NCBI GenBank assembly: GCA_902729415.1
Contig: CACVCF010000024.1
Coordinates: forward strand, 45,647 to 109,646
Direction: 5' to 3'
DNA: 64,000 nt
DNA from: Terasakiella magnetica
GTDB taxonomy: Bacteria; Pseudomonadota; Alphaproteobacteria; Rhodospirillales; Magnetospirillaceae
Notes under the pieces: generated by a model
The model's input: the letters and a program-made list of their open reading frames with translations, nothing else
Databases searched by the model: none
What the model was told of the DNA's origin: nothing
Shown: positions 16,476 to 24,586 of the stretch, one piece after another
Layout of the letters: each line of letters opens with the position of its first letter
Position numbering within the stretch: position 1 is the first letter of the stretch
Program-made: the position numbers and the translations under genes

Positions 16476-17075
16476 GTGCGTATCGGCATCGATTTCGATA
16501 ACACGCTGGCGGGCTATGACCATGTCTTTGCCCTGGCCGCCCGCCAGCGTGGCTTGGTGCCGCCCGATTTCGACGGCGACAAGCGGGCGGTGCGTTCGGC
16601 GCTGCGCGCCTTGCCCGAGGGCGAGCGGCAGTGGATGGCCTTGCAGGGCGAGGTCTATGGCCCGCGCATGGCCGAGGCCCGCATGATCGATGGCGCCGAT
16701 CGCTTTCTTGCCCGCTGCCGGGCCGAAGGCCACGAGGTGGTGATCATCAGCCATAAGACCGAATTCGGCCATTTCGACCCCACCGCTACCAATCTTCGTG
16801 ATGCCGCCCGCGCCTGGATGACGGCCAAGGGCTTCTTCGATCCCGGCGGGTTCGCCCTACGGCCGGAAAATGTGGTGTTCGAAGCCACCCGCGCGGAAAA
16901 GATCGCCCGGATCACCGCAAGATGTTGCGACATCTTCATCGACGACCTGGAGGAGGTTCTGTTGGACCCGGCCTTTCCCGCCGCCTGCCGCCGCCTGCAT
17001 CTGGCCGGAGAGTCCCCGCATCCGGGGTTGGAAAGCTTTTCCGGCTGGGCCGAGATCCATGACGCCGTCTTCTGA
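16476..17075 (+). CDS. HAD-family phosphatase-like protein
   Basis: 199 residues. The N-terminal DFDNTL (D6-F-D8-N-T-L) is HAD motif I with nucleophile D6 and acid D8; VIISHKTEFG supplies motif II/III residues and DIFIDDLEEVL the late Asp pair. Proteins of this type are annotated as haloacid dehalogenase-like hydrolases in polysaccharide clusters. It could dephosphorylate a sugar bisphosphate for the neighbouring kinase/nucleotidyltransferase as GmhB does, but similarity to GmhB is not evident. GTG start 1 nt after the previous stop; the end overlaps the next gene by 17 nt. Confidence 0.7.
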   Translation: MRIGIDFDNTLAGYDHVFALAARQRGLVPPDFDGDKRAVRSALRALPEGERQWMALQGEVYGPRMAEARMIDGADRFLARCRAEGHEVVIISHKTEFGHFDPTATNLRDAARAWMTAKGFFDPGGFALRPENVVFEATRAEKIARITARCCDIFIDDLEEVLLDPAFPAACRRLHLAGESPHPGLESFSGWAEIHDAVF

Positions 17076-18072
17076 CGATACCGCCGCCCTCACTGCTCTG
17101 GTCGGGCGGCTGAGCGGCCATGCCGTCACCGCCCTGCATCGGGGCGGTCAGGGCGGGAACAACCGCCTGTATCGGGCCGAGACCGCCCATGGCCCCCTGG
17201 CGGTGAAGTGCTATTTCCGCCATCCCGGCGACAGCCGCGACCGTCTGGCGGTGGAATTCGCCGCCCTCGGCTTTCTCGGCGGTCACGGCATCACCTGCAT
17301 TCCCAAGGCCATCGCCGCCGCAGCGGAAGACGGCGTGGCGGTCTATTCCTGGCTGAGCGGCGCCAAGCTGGAGCAGCGCCAACCCGGCGACATGGAGCGG
17401 ATGGCCGCGTTCCTCGCCCAAGTGCACGGTCTGGCGGCGATTCCTGCAGCGCGGGCCCTGCCTCTGGCGTCCGAGGCCTGTCTGTCATCGGCCGAGCTGG
17501 TGTCCCAGTTACAGCGCCGGGTGGCGCGATTGGGCGAGGGGGCGGCGGGCGGGTCGCCCGCTTTCGCCCGCTTCCTGACGGCGGAACTGGCCCCGGCGGT
17601 GGCGGCCATGAAGGCCTTGGCCGATCCCGCCGAACTGGACTGGCCGCGCCGCACCCTCAGCCCGTCGGATTTCGGCACCCATAACGCCCTGCGCCGCGCC
17701 GATGGCGGCCTTGATTTCCTTGATTTCGAGTATTTCGGCTGGGACGATCCGGTCAAGCTGGTGGCCGATACCCTGCTGCATCCCGGCATGGACCTCTCCG
17801 CGGACGAACGCCGCCAGTTTCACGCCGCCGCCCTGGCAATCTACGGCGGCGACCCGGACTTCGCCCCGCGCCTGGCGCGGCTGACGCCGCTTTACGCCCT
17901 GCGCTGGGCCTTGATCGTGCTGAACCCCTTCCTGCCTGAACGCTGGGCGCGGACCGCCTTCGCCACCGGGGCCGACCGGCAGGCGGTGCTGGACCGCCAG
18001 TTGGGCAAAGCCAAGAGATTCGTGGCCATCGCCATGGAAAAAATTGACGGAGAAAGGTTGTTCATACTATGA
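17059..18072 (+). CDS. APH/choline-kinase-family phosphotransferase
   Basis: 337 residues. The protein-kinase-like fold of aminoglycoside phosphotransferases is recognisable from GGQGGNNRLYRAETAHG with LAVKCYFR (ATP-binding lysine), SPSDFGTHNAL with catalytic D204 and N209, and DFEYFGWDDP with metal-binding D222/E224. In polysaccharide clusters this family phosphorylates sugars or small polar compounds; resistance is unlikely here. Begins inside the HAD gene (17-nt overlap) and its stop overlaps the transketolase start, so it is tightly coupled. Substrate unknown. Confidence 0.75.
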   Translation: MTPSSDDTAALTALVGRLSGHAVTALHRGGQGGNNRLYRAETAHGPLAVKCYFRHPGDSRDRLAVEFAALGFLGGHGITCIPKAIAAAAEDGVAVYSWLSGAKLEQRQPGDMERMAAFLAQVHGLAAIPAARALPLASEACLSSAELVSQLQRRVARLGEGAAGGSPAFARFLTAELAPAVAAMKALADPAELDWPRRTLSPSDFGTHNALRRADGGLDFLDFEYFGWDDPVKLVADTLLHPGMDLSADERRQFHAAALAIYGGDPDFAPRLARLTPLYALRWALIVLNPFLPERWARTAFATGADRQAVLDRQLGKAKRFVAIAMEKIDGERLFIL

Positions 18073-18944
18073 ACTCGCCTGCATTCACTGGTCCCGACGG
18101 AGCCCACGCCATGACCAAAACGGCCAAGGAAAGCCTGTCGCCCCTCGATTCCCGCTCGCGCCAGCTGCGCCAGCTGGTGATCAAGGCGCTGGAAGGCGGC
18201 GGGCGCGGCCATCTCGGATCGTCGCTGTCGCTGATCGAAATGGTTCGGGTGCTTTATGACGACGTCATGAGCCACCGCCCCGCCGACCCCCGCTGGGAAG
18301 GCCGTGACCGCTTCATTCTGTCCAAAGGTCACGGCTGTCTGGCGCTGTACGCCATTCTTGCCGATAAGGGCTATTTCCCCGAGGCCGAGCTGACCCGCTT
18401 CTGCCGCGCCGGAACCTATCTCGGCGGCCACCCGGAAGCGGGCAAGGTGCCGGGCGTCGAGGCCTCGACCGGGGCGCTGGGCCACGGTCTGCCCATCGGC
18501 GTCGGCATGGCCCTGGGCCTCAGGATCAAGCAATCGGCCAACCGCGTCTTTGTCGCCATGGGCGACGGCGAGATCAACGAGGGTTCGGTCTGGGAAGCGG
18601 CCATGTGCGCGGGCAAGCACAAGCTGGCCCACCTCACCGCGTTGGTGGATTACAACAAGATCCAGTCCTACGGCTTTACCACCGAGGTCCAGCCGCTGGA
18701 GCCGCTGGCCGACAAATGGCGGGCGTTCGGCTTCGCGGTTACCGAGGTGGACGGTCACGACGTGGCGGCCTTGCGCCAGGCCCTGGCCAAGCCCGATGCC
18801 GAGGGCCGTCCCGGCGTCGTGATCTGTCACACCGTCAAGGGGCGCGGCATTCCCTTCGCCGAGAACGATCCCAACTGGCACCATAAATCCAAGATCGCCC
18901 CCGCGGAGATCGCGGCCATGTACGCCGCTCTGGAGACCGTCTGA
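18069..18944 (+). CDS. transketolase, N-terminal (thiamine diphosphate) subunit
   Basis: 291 residues, equivalent to the first half of transketolase. GGRGHLGSSLSLIEMVRVLY, RFILSKGHGCLALYA, TGALGHGLPIGVGMALG and GDGEINEGSVWEA are the cofactor diphosphate-binding elements. With the next gene it forms a split transketolase of the kind used in secondary pathways. In this locus it may make a special ketose phosphate (for example sedoheptulose-7-phosphate) for surface-sugar synthesis. ATG at 18069 overlaps the upstream stop; a second in-frame ATG at 18111 is also possible. Confidence 0.9.
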   Translation: MNSPAFTGPDGAHAMTKTAKESLSPLDSRSRQLRQLVIKALEGGGRGHLGSSLSLIEMVRVLYDDVMSHRPADPRWEGRDRFILSKGHGCLALYAILADKGYFPEAELTRFCRAGTYLGGHPEAGKVPGVEASTGALGHGLPIGVGMALGLRIKQSANRVFVAMGDGEINEGSVWEAAMCAGKHKLAHLTALVDYNKIQSYGFTTEVQPLEPLADKWRAFGFAVTEVDGHDVAALRQALAKPDAEGRPGVVICHTVKGRGIPFAENDPNWHHKSKIAPAEIAAMYAALETV

Positions 18945-19873
18945 TGCGTAAGACCTCCCTCGACACGGTCCACGAACTGGCGCGGCGCGACCCGCGCGTG
19001 GTCTTCGTCGGCTCCGATCTCGGCGTCGGCACCCTGGACGCCATGAAGCGCGAGATGCCCGAGCGCTTTTTCATGGAAGGTGTGGCCGAGCAGAACATCA
19101 TCGGCGTCGCCGCCGGTCTCGCCATGGAAGGCTTCATCCCTTACGTCAACACCATCGCCACCTTCCTGACCCGGCGGTGTTACGAGCAGGTGGCGGTCGA
19201 TCTCTGCCTGCACAAACTGCCGGTCCGGCTGCTGGCCAGCGGCGGCGGCATGGTCTATGCCCCGCTGGGGCCGACCCATCTGGCGGTGGAAGACATGGCG
19301 ATCATGCGGGCGCTGCCCAACATGACCGTGGCGGCGGCGTCCGACGCCCCGGAAATGAAGCGGCTGATGCTGCAAAGCCTGGATTGGCCCGGTCCCATGT
19401 ATATCCGCTTCGGCAAGGGCGGCGACGCGGTGATCTCCAACGATCAGGAAGGCTACGCCATCGGCAAGGCCCTGCTAAAGCGCGCCCCCGGCGAGGTGCT
19501 GCTGATCGCCACCGGCATCGCCACCACCCAGGCCCTGAAGGCTGCTGAGGCGCTGGAGCAGGAGGGGATTTCCTGCGGCGTGCTGCACATGCATACGGTC
19601 AAGCCGCTGGATGTCGAGGCCCTGGCCACCTTGCTGCCTCGGGTCAAGCTGGCGGTGACGGTGGAGGAACACACCCTGATGGGCGGCCTCGGCAGTGCGG
19701 TGCTGGAGGCGGTCGCCGATGGCGGCATCGCGGCGCCCGCCATCAAGCGCCTGGGCATTCCCGACGCCTTCGTCAAGGATTACGGCTCGCAGGAGCATCT
19801 GCTGGCCAGTTTCGGCCTTGATGCCGCCGGAATCGCCCAGGCGGTGCGGAGCGGTCTGGAGGGGCGCCGGTGA
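18944..19873 (+). CDS. transketolase, C-terminal (pyrimidine-binding) subunit
   Basis: 309 residues. FFMEGVAEQNIIGVAAGLA carries the Glu that activates thiamine diphosphate, followed by the pyrimidine-binding domain and the C-terminal Rossmann-like domain (VLLIATGIATTQALKAAEAL, TVEEHTLMGGLGSAV). TGATG coupling to the N-terminal subunit implies a stoichiometric two-protein enzyme. The stop overlaps the oxygenase gene by 4 nt. Confidence 0.9.
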   Translation: MRKTSLDTVHELARRDPRVVFVGSDLGVGTLDAMKREMPERFFMEGVAEQNIIGVAAGLAMEGFIPYVNTIATFLTRRCYEQVAVDLCLHKLPVRLLASGGGMVYAPLGPTHLAVEDMAIMRALPNMTVAAASDAPEMKRLMLQSLDWPGPMYIRFGKGGDAVISNDQEGYAIGKALLKRAPGEVLLIATGIATTQALKAAEALEQEGISCGVLHMHTVKPLDVEALATLLPRVKLAVTVEEHTLMGGLGSAVLEAVADGGIAAPAIKRLGIPDAFVKDYGSQEHLLASFGLDAAGIAQAVRSGLEGRR

Positions 19874-20694
19874 GCAATCCGGCACCCGAGCCGGATTTCC
19901 TGACTTCCGAAGAACGGGCGCTGGCGGCATCGTTTCTCGACCTTGGGCATGTGATCTTGCCGGTGGAACGTCCCGATCTGCTGGCCCGTATGCGGGCCTT
20001 GATCGCCGCCGCCGCCGCCGCCCATCTGGGGCTGCCCGCGCCCAGCGATGACGGGGGCTTTCTCGACACCATCCACCAGCGGGTGGATGGCGGCGGGCTG
20101 AATGGTCTGCGGCTGGCGGTGATCGAGGCCGTCGGCCGCGAATCCTGGTTCCGCCCCGCCTATTATGCCCTGGCGCGCCAGGCCCTCGGCCATCTGGTGG
20201 GCAATGAAATGGCGATGCAGCGCCGCTTGGGCCTGTCGGTGCAATTGCCGGGCGACGCCAGTTCGCTGCTGCCGGTCCATGCCGATGTCTGGGACGGCGA
20301 TTCCGCCTATGAGGTGGTGGCGTGGCTGCCCTTGGTCGATTGCTTCGCCACCAAGAGCATGTACATCCTGCCGTTGGACAAGGATCGGGCGGTTCAGGCG
20401 CGGTTGGCCGATTTCGCCCAGGGCAGCGCCGAGGATCTCTACCGCGCCGTCGAGGGTGATGCCCGTTTTCTCGACGTGCCCTTCGGCTCGATCTTGCTGT
20501 TCACCCAGACCGCCATGCACGGCAACCGCATCAATCTTGAACCCAGCACCCGTTGGTCGATGAACTGCCGCTTCAAGAGCCTGCTGTCGCCCTATGCCGA
20601 CAAGCGCCTGGGCGAGTTCTTCGAACCCATCACCATCCGCCCCGCCACCCGGATGGGCATGGATTACCGTTTGCCCGGCGGCTTTGATGGCTGA
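19870..20694 (+). CDS. sporadic carbohydrate cluster 2OG-Fe(II) oxygenase
   Basis: 274 residues. H137-A-D139 in LLPVHADVWDGDS and H217 in QTAMHGNRINLE would be the iron-binding facial triad, with R228 (STRWSMNCRFKSL) for 2-oxoglutarate. The overall pattern matches the 2OG-Fe(II) oxygenase that co-occurs with LIC12192-like proteins in scattered surface-carbohydrate clusters. It probably hydroxylates or oxidises a sugar or sugar precursor. GTG start overlaps transketolase; the end overlaps the LIC12192-like gene by 8 nt, supporting the family call by context. Confidence 0.75.
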   Translation: MSNPAPEPDFLTSEERALAASFLDLGHVILPVERPDLLARMRALIAAAAAAHLGLPAPSDDGGFLDTIHQRVDGGGLNGLRLAVIEAVGRESWFRPAYYALARQALGHLVGNEMAMQRRLGLSVQLPGDASSLLPVHADVWDGDSAYEVVAWLPLVDCFATKSMYILPLDKDRAVQARLADFAQGSAEDLYRAVEGDARFLDVPFGSILLFTQTAMHGNRINLEPSTRWSMNCRFKSLLSPYADKRLGEFFEPITIRPATRMGMDYRLPGGFDG

Positions 20695-21088
20695 AACGCG
20701 GGGCTATCGCGGCTATATCGGCAGCCGCCCCTATTTCGGCCAGCGGGCGCCGCAGCATGTCCAGAATCTGGTGGTGCGCGATTACTGCCGCCGTCTGGAG
20801 GCTGAGTATCTGCTCAGCGTCACCGAATACGCCATGCCCGGCTGTTTCATCATGCTGGAAGAGGCGCTGCGGGAATTGCCCCGGATCGGCGGCATCGTGC
20901 TTTACTCGCTGTTCATGCTGCCCGAGGCCAAGGACAGGCGCCGCGCCCTCTATGACCGGGTGCTGGGCCAGGGGGCCTCGCTGCATGGGGCGGTGGAGGG
21001 CATCGCCATCGCCACCGAAGCCGATATCGCCCGCGTCGAGGATATCTGGGCGGTGCACCAACTGACTTGGACAAGGGCCGCGCCATGA
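20687..21088 (+). CDS. sporadic carbohydrate cluster protein, LIC12192 family
   Basis: 133 residues. Characteristic features are the N-terminal RGYRGYIGSRPYFGQRAPQ, then QNLVVRDYC, LSVTEYAMPGCFIMLEE and GIVLYSLFMLP, with EDIWAVHQL near the end. The family is small, of unknown biochemical function, and nearly always adjacent to the 2OG-Fe(II) oxygenase and transketolase-type genes, exactly as here. No membrane segment or signal peptide is visible. Overlaps the preceding gene by 8 nt and the radical SAM gene by 4 nt. Confidence 0.75.
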   Translation: MAETRGYRGYIGSRPYFGQRAPQHVQNLVVRDYCRRLEAEYLLSVTEYAMPGCFIMLEEALRELPRIGGIVLYSLFMLPEAKDRRRALYDRVLGQGASLHGAVEGIAIATEADIARVEDIWAVHQLTWTRAAP

Positions 21089-22149
21089 GCCAGATCTACA
21101 GCAATCTGAAATTCCTCGGTTTCGGCGACCAGCTAGACGCCTTGCGCGAACGGCGGGTGGTGGCTCCGGTCCATATCCGCATCAAGCCCATCAACCACTG
21201 CAACCATAATTGCTGGTACTGCGCCTATCGCGCCGACCAATTGCAATTGGGCGAGCAGATGGACCTGAAGGACCGCATCCCCGAAGCCAAGATGATGGAG
21301 ATCGCCGACGACGTGGTCGCCATGGGGGTCAAGGCGGTGACGTTCTCCGGCGGCGGCGAGCCGCTGCTGTATAAGACCCTGCCCGAGGTGGTGGAACGGC
21401 TGGCCCAGGGCGGCGTCCGGGTGGCGACGTTGACCAACGGCTCCAACCTTCAGGGCCGCATGGCCGAGGCTTTCGCCCAGCACGGCACCTGGATCCGGGT
21501 GTCGCTGGATTCCTGGGACGACGACAGCTATGCCAAAAGCCGCGGCATCGCGTCCGGTGCCTTTACCCGCCTGATCGAGAATATGCGCGCCTTTACCAAG
21601 CTGGGCTCGAAATGCGTGCTGGGGACCAGTTTCATCGTCAGCCAGGACAATCACAGCCATCTGGCCGAGACCTGCGCCCTGCTGAAGGATGTGGGCGTCG
21701 ATCACGTCAAGGTCGCCGCCGCGGTGGTGTCCAACGACGTGGCCGAGAACAACCGCTATCACCGCGCCATCATGGCGGCGGTCAGCGACCAGATCGAGCG
21801 GGCCTCGGCGCTGAACGATGACGGCTTCCAGGTGGTCAACCACTACCACGAGACCGACGAGCGCTTCGAGAAGGACTACCAGACCTGTCCCTTCCTGCAG
21901 TTTCTGACCGTGATCGGTGCCGATCAGCACGTCTATACCTGCCAGGACAAGGCCTATACCGAGTTGGGCAGCCTGGGCTCCATCAAGGAGCGGTCGTTCA
22001 AGGAGTTCTGGTTCTCCGACGAGAACCGCCAGCGTCTTTACGGCGTCGATCCGTCCCAGCATTGCCGCCACCATTGCGTCGCCCACCGCAAGAATCTGGC
22101 CATCAACGACTATCTGCGCCTCGACAACGACCACCGCTTTTTCGTGTAG
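21085..22149 (+). CDS. radical SAM/SPASM enzyme of the carbohydrate cluster
   Basis: 354 residues. C39-x3-C43-x2-C46 (INHCNHNCWYCAYR) binds the radical SAM 4Fe-4S cluster; TFSGGGEPLLYKTL is the GGE motif contacting S-adenosylmethionine. A C-terminal cysteine group (TCPFLQF, YTCQDK, CRHHC) fits a SPASM-like auxiliary cluster domain. Such enzymes in sugar clusters dehydrate, epimerise or rearrange sugars by radical chemistry. Start ATG overlaps the LIC12192 gene by 4 nt. Exact reaction unknown. Confidence 0.85.
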   Translation: MSQIYSNLKFLGFGDQLDALRERRVVAPVHIRIKPINHCNHNCWYCAYRADQLQLGEQMDLKDRIPEAKMMEIADDVVAMGVKAVTFSGGGEPLLYKTLPEVVERLAQGGVRVATLTNGSNLQGRMAEAFAQHGTWIRVSLDSWDDDSYAKSRGIASGAFTRLIENMRAFTKLGSKCVLGTSFIVSQDNHSHLAETCALLKDVGVDHVKVAAAVVSNDVAENNRYHRAIMAAVSDQIERASALNDDGFQVVNHYHETDERFEKDYQTCPFLQFLTVIGADQHVYTCQDKAYTELGSLGSIKERSFKEFWFSDENRQRLYGVDPSQHCRHHCVAHRKNLAINDYLRLDNDHRFFV

Positions 22150-22157
22150 GCACCGCC

Positions 22158-22820
22158 ATGGCCGAGATCAACTTCCTCGAACGCTACCAGAAGGCCACCG
22201 CCCGCGATTACGTCCAGCGGGTGGTCGAGCACGACAAGGCCGAATGCGCCGAGATCGCCAAGCGCTGGGGCCAGGAGTACTGGGACGGTGACCGCTGCTT
22301 TGGCTATGGCGGCATGCGTTATGACGGCCGCTGGCGTCCCATCGCCGAGGATATCGCCCGCCATTACGGCCTGAAACCGGGCATGCGGGTGCTCGACATC
22401 GGCTGCGGCAAGGCGTTCTTGCTGTATGAACTGACCCAGGCGGTGCCGGGCCTCGACGTGGTGGGGCTGGATATTTCCGCCTATGGCATCGCCAACGCCA
22501 AGGAAGAGGTCAAACCCGCCCTGGTGGAGGGCAATTGCACCAAACTGCCGTTCCCCGACGCCCATTTCGATTTCGTCTATTCCATCAACACCTTCCACAA
22601 TCTGATGAATTTCGATCTGATGGCGGCGTTGAAGGAAATGCAGCGCGTCGCCAAGGGGCCGAAATGGCTGTGCGTCGAGAGCTATCGGACCGAGCGGGAA
22701 AAGGCCAACCTGCTGTACTGGCAGCTGACCTGCCACAGCTTTTACACCCCCGCCGAATGGCAATGGTTCTATGACCTGGCCGGCTATGACGGCGACAGCG
22801 GGTTCATCTATTTTGAGTAA
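22158..22820 (+). CDS. class I SAM-dependent methyltransferase
   Basis: 220 residues. GMRVLDIGCGKAFLLYEL is motif I, VVGLDISAYGIANAKE motif II, PFPDAHFDFVYSINTFHNL motif III. The family is common next to radical SAM genes in surface-carbohydrate clusters. Ends in DSGFIYFE, which appears to be the natural C-terminus. Immediately after its stop the DNA changes from G+C-rich to strongly A+T-rich (22821-22860 has 9 G/C in 40), so this is the last gene before the lower-G+C insert. Confidence 0.82.
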   Translation: MAEINFLERYQKATARDYVQRVVEHDKAECAEIAKRWGQEYWDGDRCFGYGGMRYDGRWRPIAEDIARHYGLKPGMRVLDIGCGKAFLLYELTQAVPGLDVVGLDISAYGIANAKEEVKPALVEGNCTKLPFPDAHFDFVYSINTFHNLMNFDLMAALKEMQRVAKGPKWLCVESYRTEREKANLLYWQLTCHSFYTPAEWQWFYDLAGYDGDSGFIYFE

Positions 22821-22858
22821 ATGAAGAATATTATAGTAGATACGGCGATAAATATAAA

Positions 22859-23379
22859 ATGTCTCCAGAAGTATTTTACTCGGATTGTAATGGTCTAGTG
22901 TTTAGGAAAGATGATTTTAGCTGGATTAAATCAAGATTTTGCCAAACATTACGGCAGTGTGTGCGGATATGCCCCCATTCCGGGCCTGATGATCATCGTC
23001 CATGACCGGGGGGGATTCTTACAGCCGTACCGCCATCCTCATAAAGATGAATTCCTGCTCGTACTGGAAGGCGAGGCCCTGGCCGTTTTTTTTGATGATG
23101 TTGGCGCCTTGCGCGACGTCATCGTCTTGGGCGCCTCCGGTTCGGGAAAGCATTTCTATAATCGACGCTCTGCCGGGGTGTGGCACACTCTGGGTAATTC
23201 TGAGCGATATTTTCATTTTTATGAAAATTACTCAGGGGACATTCAGCCCGGAGGCTAGCGAATTCCTGCGTTGGGCCCCCGATGGTGATGATGTAGTTTT
23301 CGCGAATGCGTATGCGGTGGGCTTACGTGCCGCCGTTCTCTTTCACCCGCTCAGCAATCAGGAGCAGCACGGTGCCTAA
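22859..23379 (+). pseudogene. WbuC-type cupin gene, broken by two frame changes
   Basis: Three frames read in turn give a whole WbuC-like cupin similar to the intact one at 29517-30017. From ATG 22859 the first frame gives MSPEVFYSDCNG then VRICPHSGPDDH; the second frame from about 22990 gives MIIVHDRGGFLQPYRHPHKD, LLVLEGEALAVFF and HTLGN; after GGGG at 23235-23238 the third frame gives TFSPEASEFLRWAPDGDD. The intact paralogue reads SPDDRLHEMLIVF where this one jumps from PDD to MII, so about 14-17 bases appear lost between short GATGATC-like repeats, and one G appears added later. An open frame from ATG 22911 exists but lacks the true N-terminus. A sequencing error is possible for either site. 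Confidence 0.75.
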
Positions 23380-24586
23380 TCCCTGCCGTTTGTGCCACAG
23401 CCCATTCCCTGCCGTAATCGCAGATTTTGGGCATACGCCAATTGCCCATAGAATGCTGCGCCAAGCTGGCGAACCGGAAGAGCTTTTTTCGTTCGTACTA
23501 ACCGAATGTCCAGCCTGTGGCTTTGTTCAGGTCGATGTGCCAATCGATCCCTCTGCCCTTTACGGCGGATTCAATTTTAATTTCAGCTCTTGGAAAACCG
23601 AACCTCACATAGAGACCGAGCTGGCGATGATCGCTCGTTACTGTGTTCTCGACCGGGTCGTCGAAGTAGGGTGCAACGACGGACGGTTTCTTGATCTGGT
23701 GCGCGAACAAGGGGCCAAGGCTGTTGTGGGTATCGAGCCTAATCCGGTGCCGTGCCGCCATGCTGCCGACCGAGGCATTACGGTGGTAAACCAGATGCTG
23801 ACAAGTGATTTGGCAGCAAGTATCGCGGTCGAGTATGGTTCGGCTACGCTGGTGATCAGTAGGCAGGTCATGGAGCATGTGCTCGATGTTCACGGATTTC
23901 TTCGTGCCATAAATACGATGTTGGCTGAGGGTGGATTTTTATTTCTCGATCTACCCGACAGTGCTCCAGCTTTGGGGATCGGTGATTGTTCCTTCCTGTG
24001 GGAAGAGCATGTGGGATATTACACGCGCGATCTTCTGGAACGGCTGCTTTCCGCACACGGTTTTGCGTTAAAGAACTTGCAGACCTTTGATTTCAGTGGC
24101 GGATGTATTGCCCTTCTCGCTCAAAAAATCGGCCCATCGACTTGTGAATCGCTGCCAAGTCATAACGAGACGACGGCTATATCGGGGTTTGCGGGACGGG
24201 TCGAGGCTTATTCGGAGAGTCTTCATAAATTACTAATCCACGCCCGTGAGAAGAGTATTCGGGTTGTTCTCTACGGCGCGGGCGTACGTGGTTGCAGTGT
24301 GGCCAACTTTTTGAAACTAGCGCCGTTAATAGACCATGTGGTTGATGATCAAGCCGAGCGGAAGGGGTTGTTCATGCCGGGGGTTCGCCTGAAGGTGGAA
24401 AGCCTTGATGAAATTATGAAGGATCCCGGACGGTTTCTGATCTTGTTAGCAGTCAACAATGAGAATGATGCAAGAGTTTCGGAGAAAATCCGAAAACTTG
24501 CCAATGATCGCGCCTTGATCATGACCATTTGTGGACCAGCAGACATTGATAGTGAAATCAGGAAGATGAATCGGATGATCACCTGA
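23372..24586 (+). CDS. sugar C-methyltransferase-like protein
   Basis: 404 residues from GTG 23372, which has GGAG at 23361-23364 and gives an N-terminus starting at the zinc region (PCRLCHSP, then CPACGFVQVD). The central fold has VVEVGCNDGRFLDLV and VISRQVMEHVLDVHGFL; the C-terminal domain has VVLYGAGVRGCSVANFL. Same three-domain plan as NovU/TylCIII C-methyltransferases. Its start overlaps the end of the decayed cupin frame. G+C is lower than in the flanking region. Substrate presumably a nucleotide-linked keto sugar. Confidence 0.8.
   Translation: MPNPCRLCHSPFPAVIADFGHTPIAHRMLRQAGEPEELFSFVLTECPACGFVQVDVPIDPSALYGGFNFNFSSWKTEPHIETELAMIARYCVLDRVVEVGCNDGRFLDLVREQGAKAVVGIEPNPVPCRHAADRGITVVNQMLTSDLAASIAVEYGSATLVISRQVMEHVLDVHGFLRAINTMLAEGGFLFLDLPDSAPALGIGDCSFLWEEHVGYYTRDLLERLLSAHGFALKNLQTFDFSGGCIALLAQKIGPSTCESLPSHNETTAISGFAGRVEAYSESLHKLLIHAREKSIRVVLYGAGVRGCSVANFLKLAPLIDHVVDDQAERKGLFMPGVRLKVESLDEIMKDPGRFLILLAVNNENDARVSEKIRKLANDRALIMTICGPADIDSEIRKMNRMIT

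Noticed and set aside
17059..18072. Aminoglycoside resistance gene
   Set aside because: The fold is shared, but it overlaps polysaccharide genes on both sides, so a sugar or metabolite kinase is more likely.
22821..22898. 25-codon frame starting right after the methyltransferase stop
   Set aside because: A+T-rich, no homology, overlapped by the decayed cupin's start; most likely chance.
22911..23258. 115-codon frame taken as a complete small cupin
   Set aside because: It begins out of frame with the true N-terminus found in another frame from 22859 and lacks the C-terminus; it is part of a broken gene.
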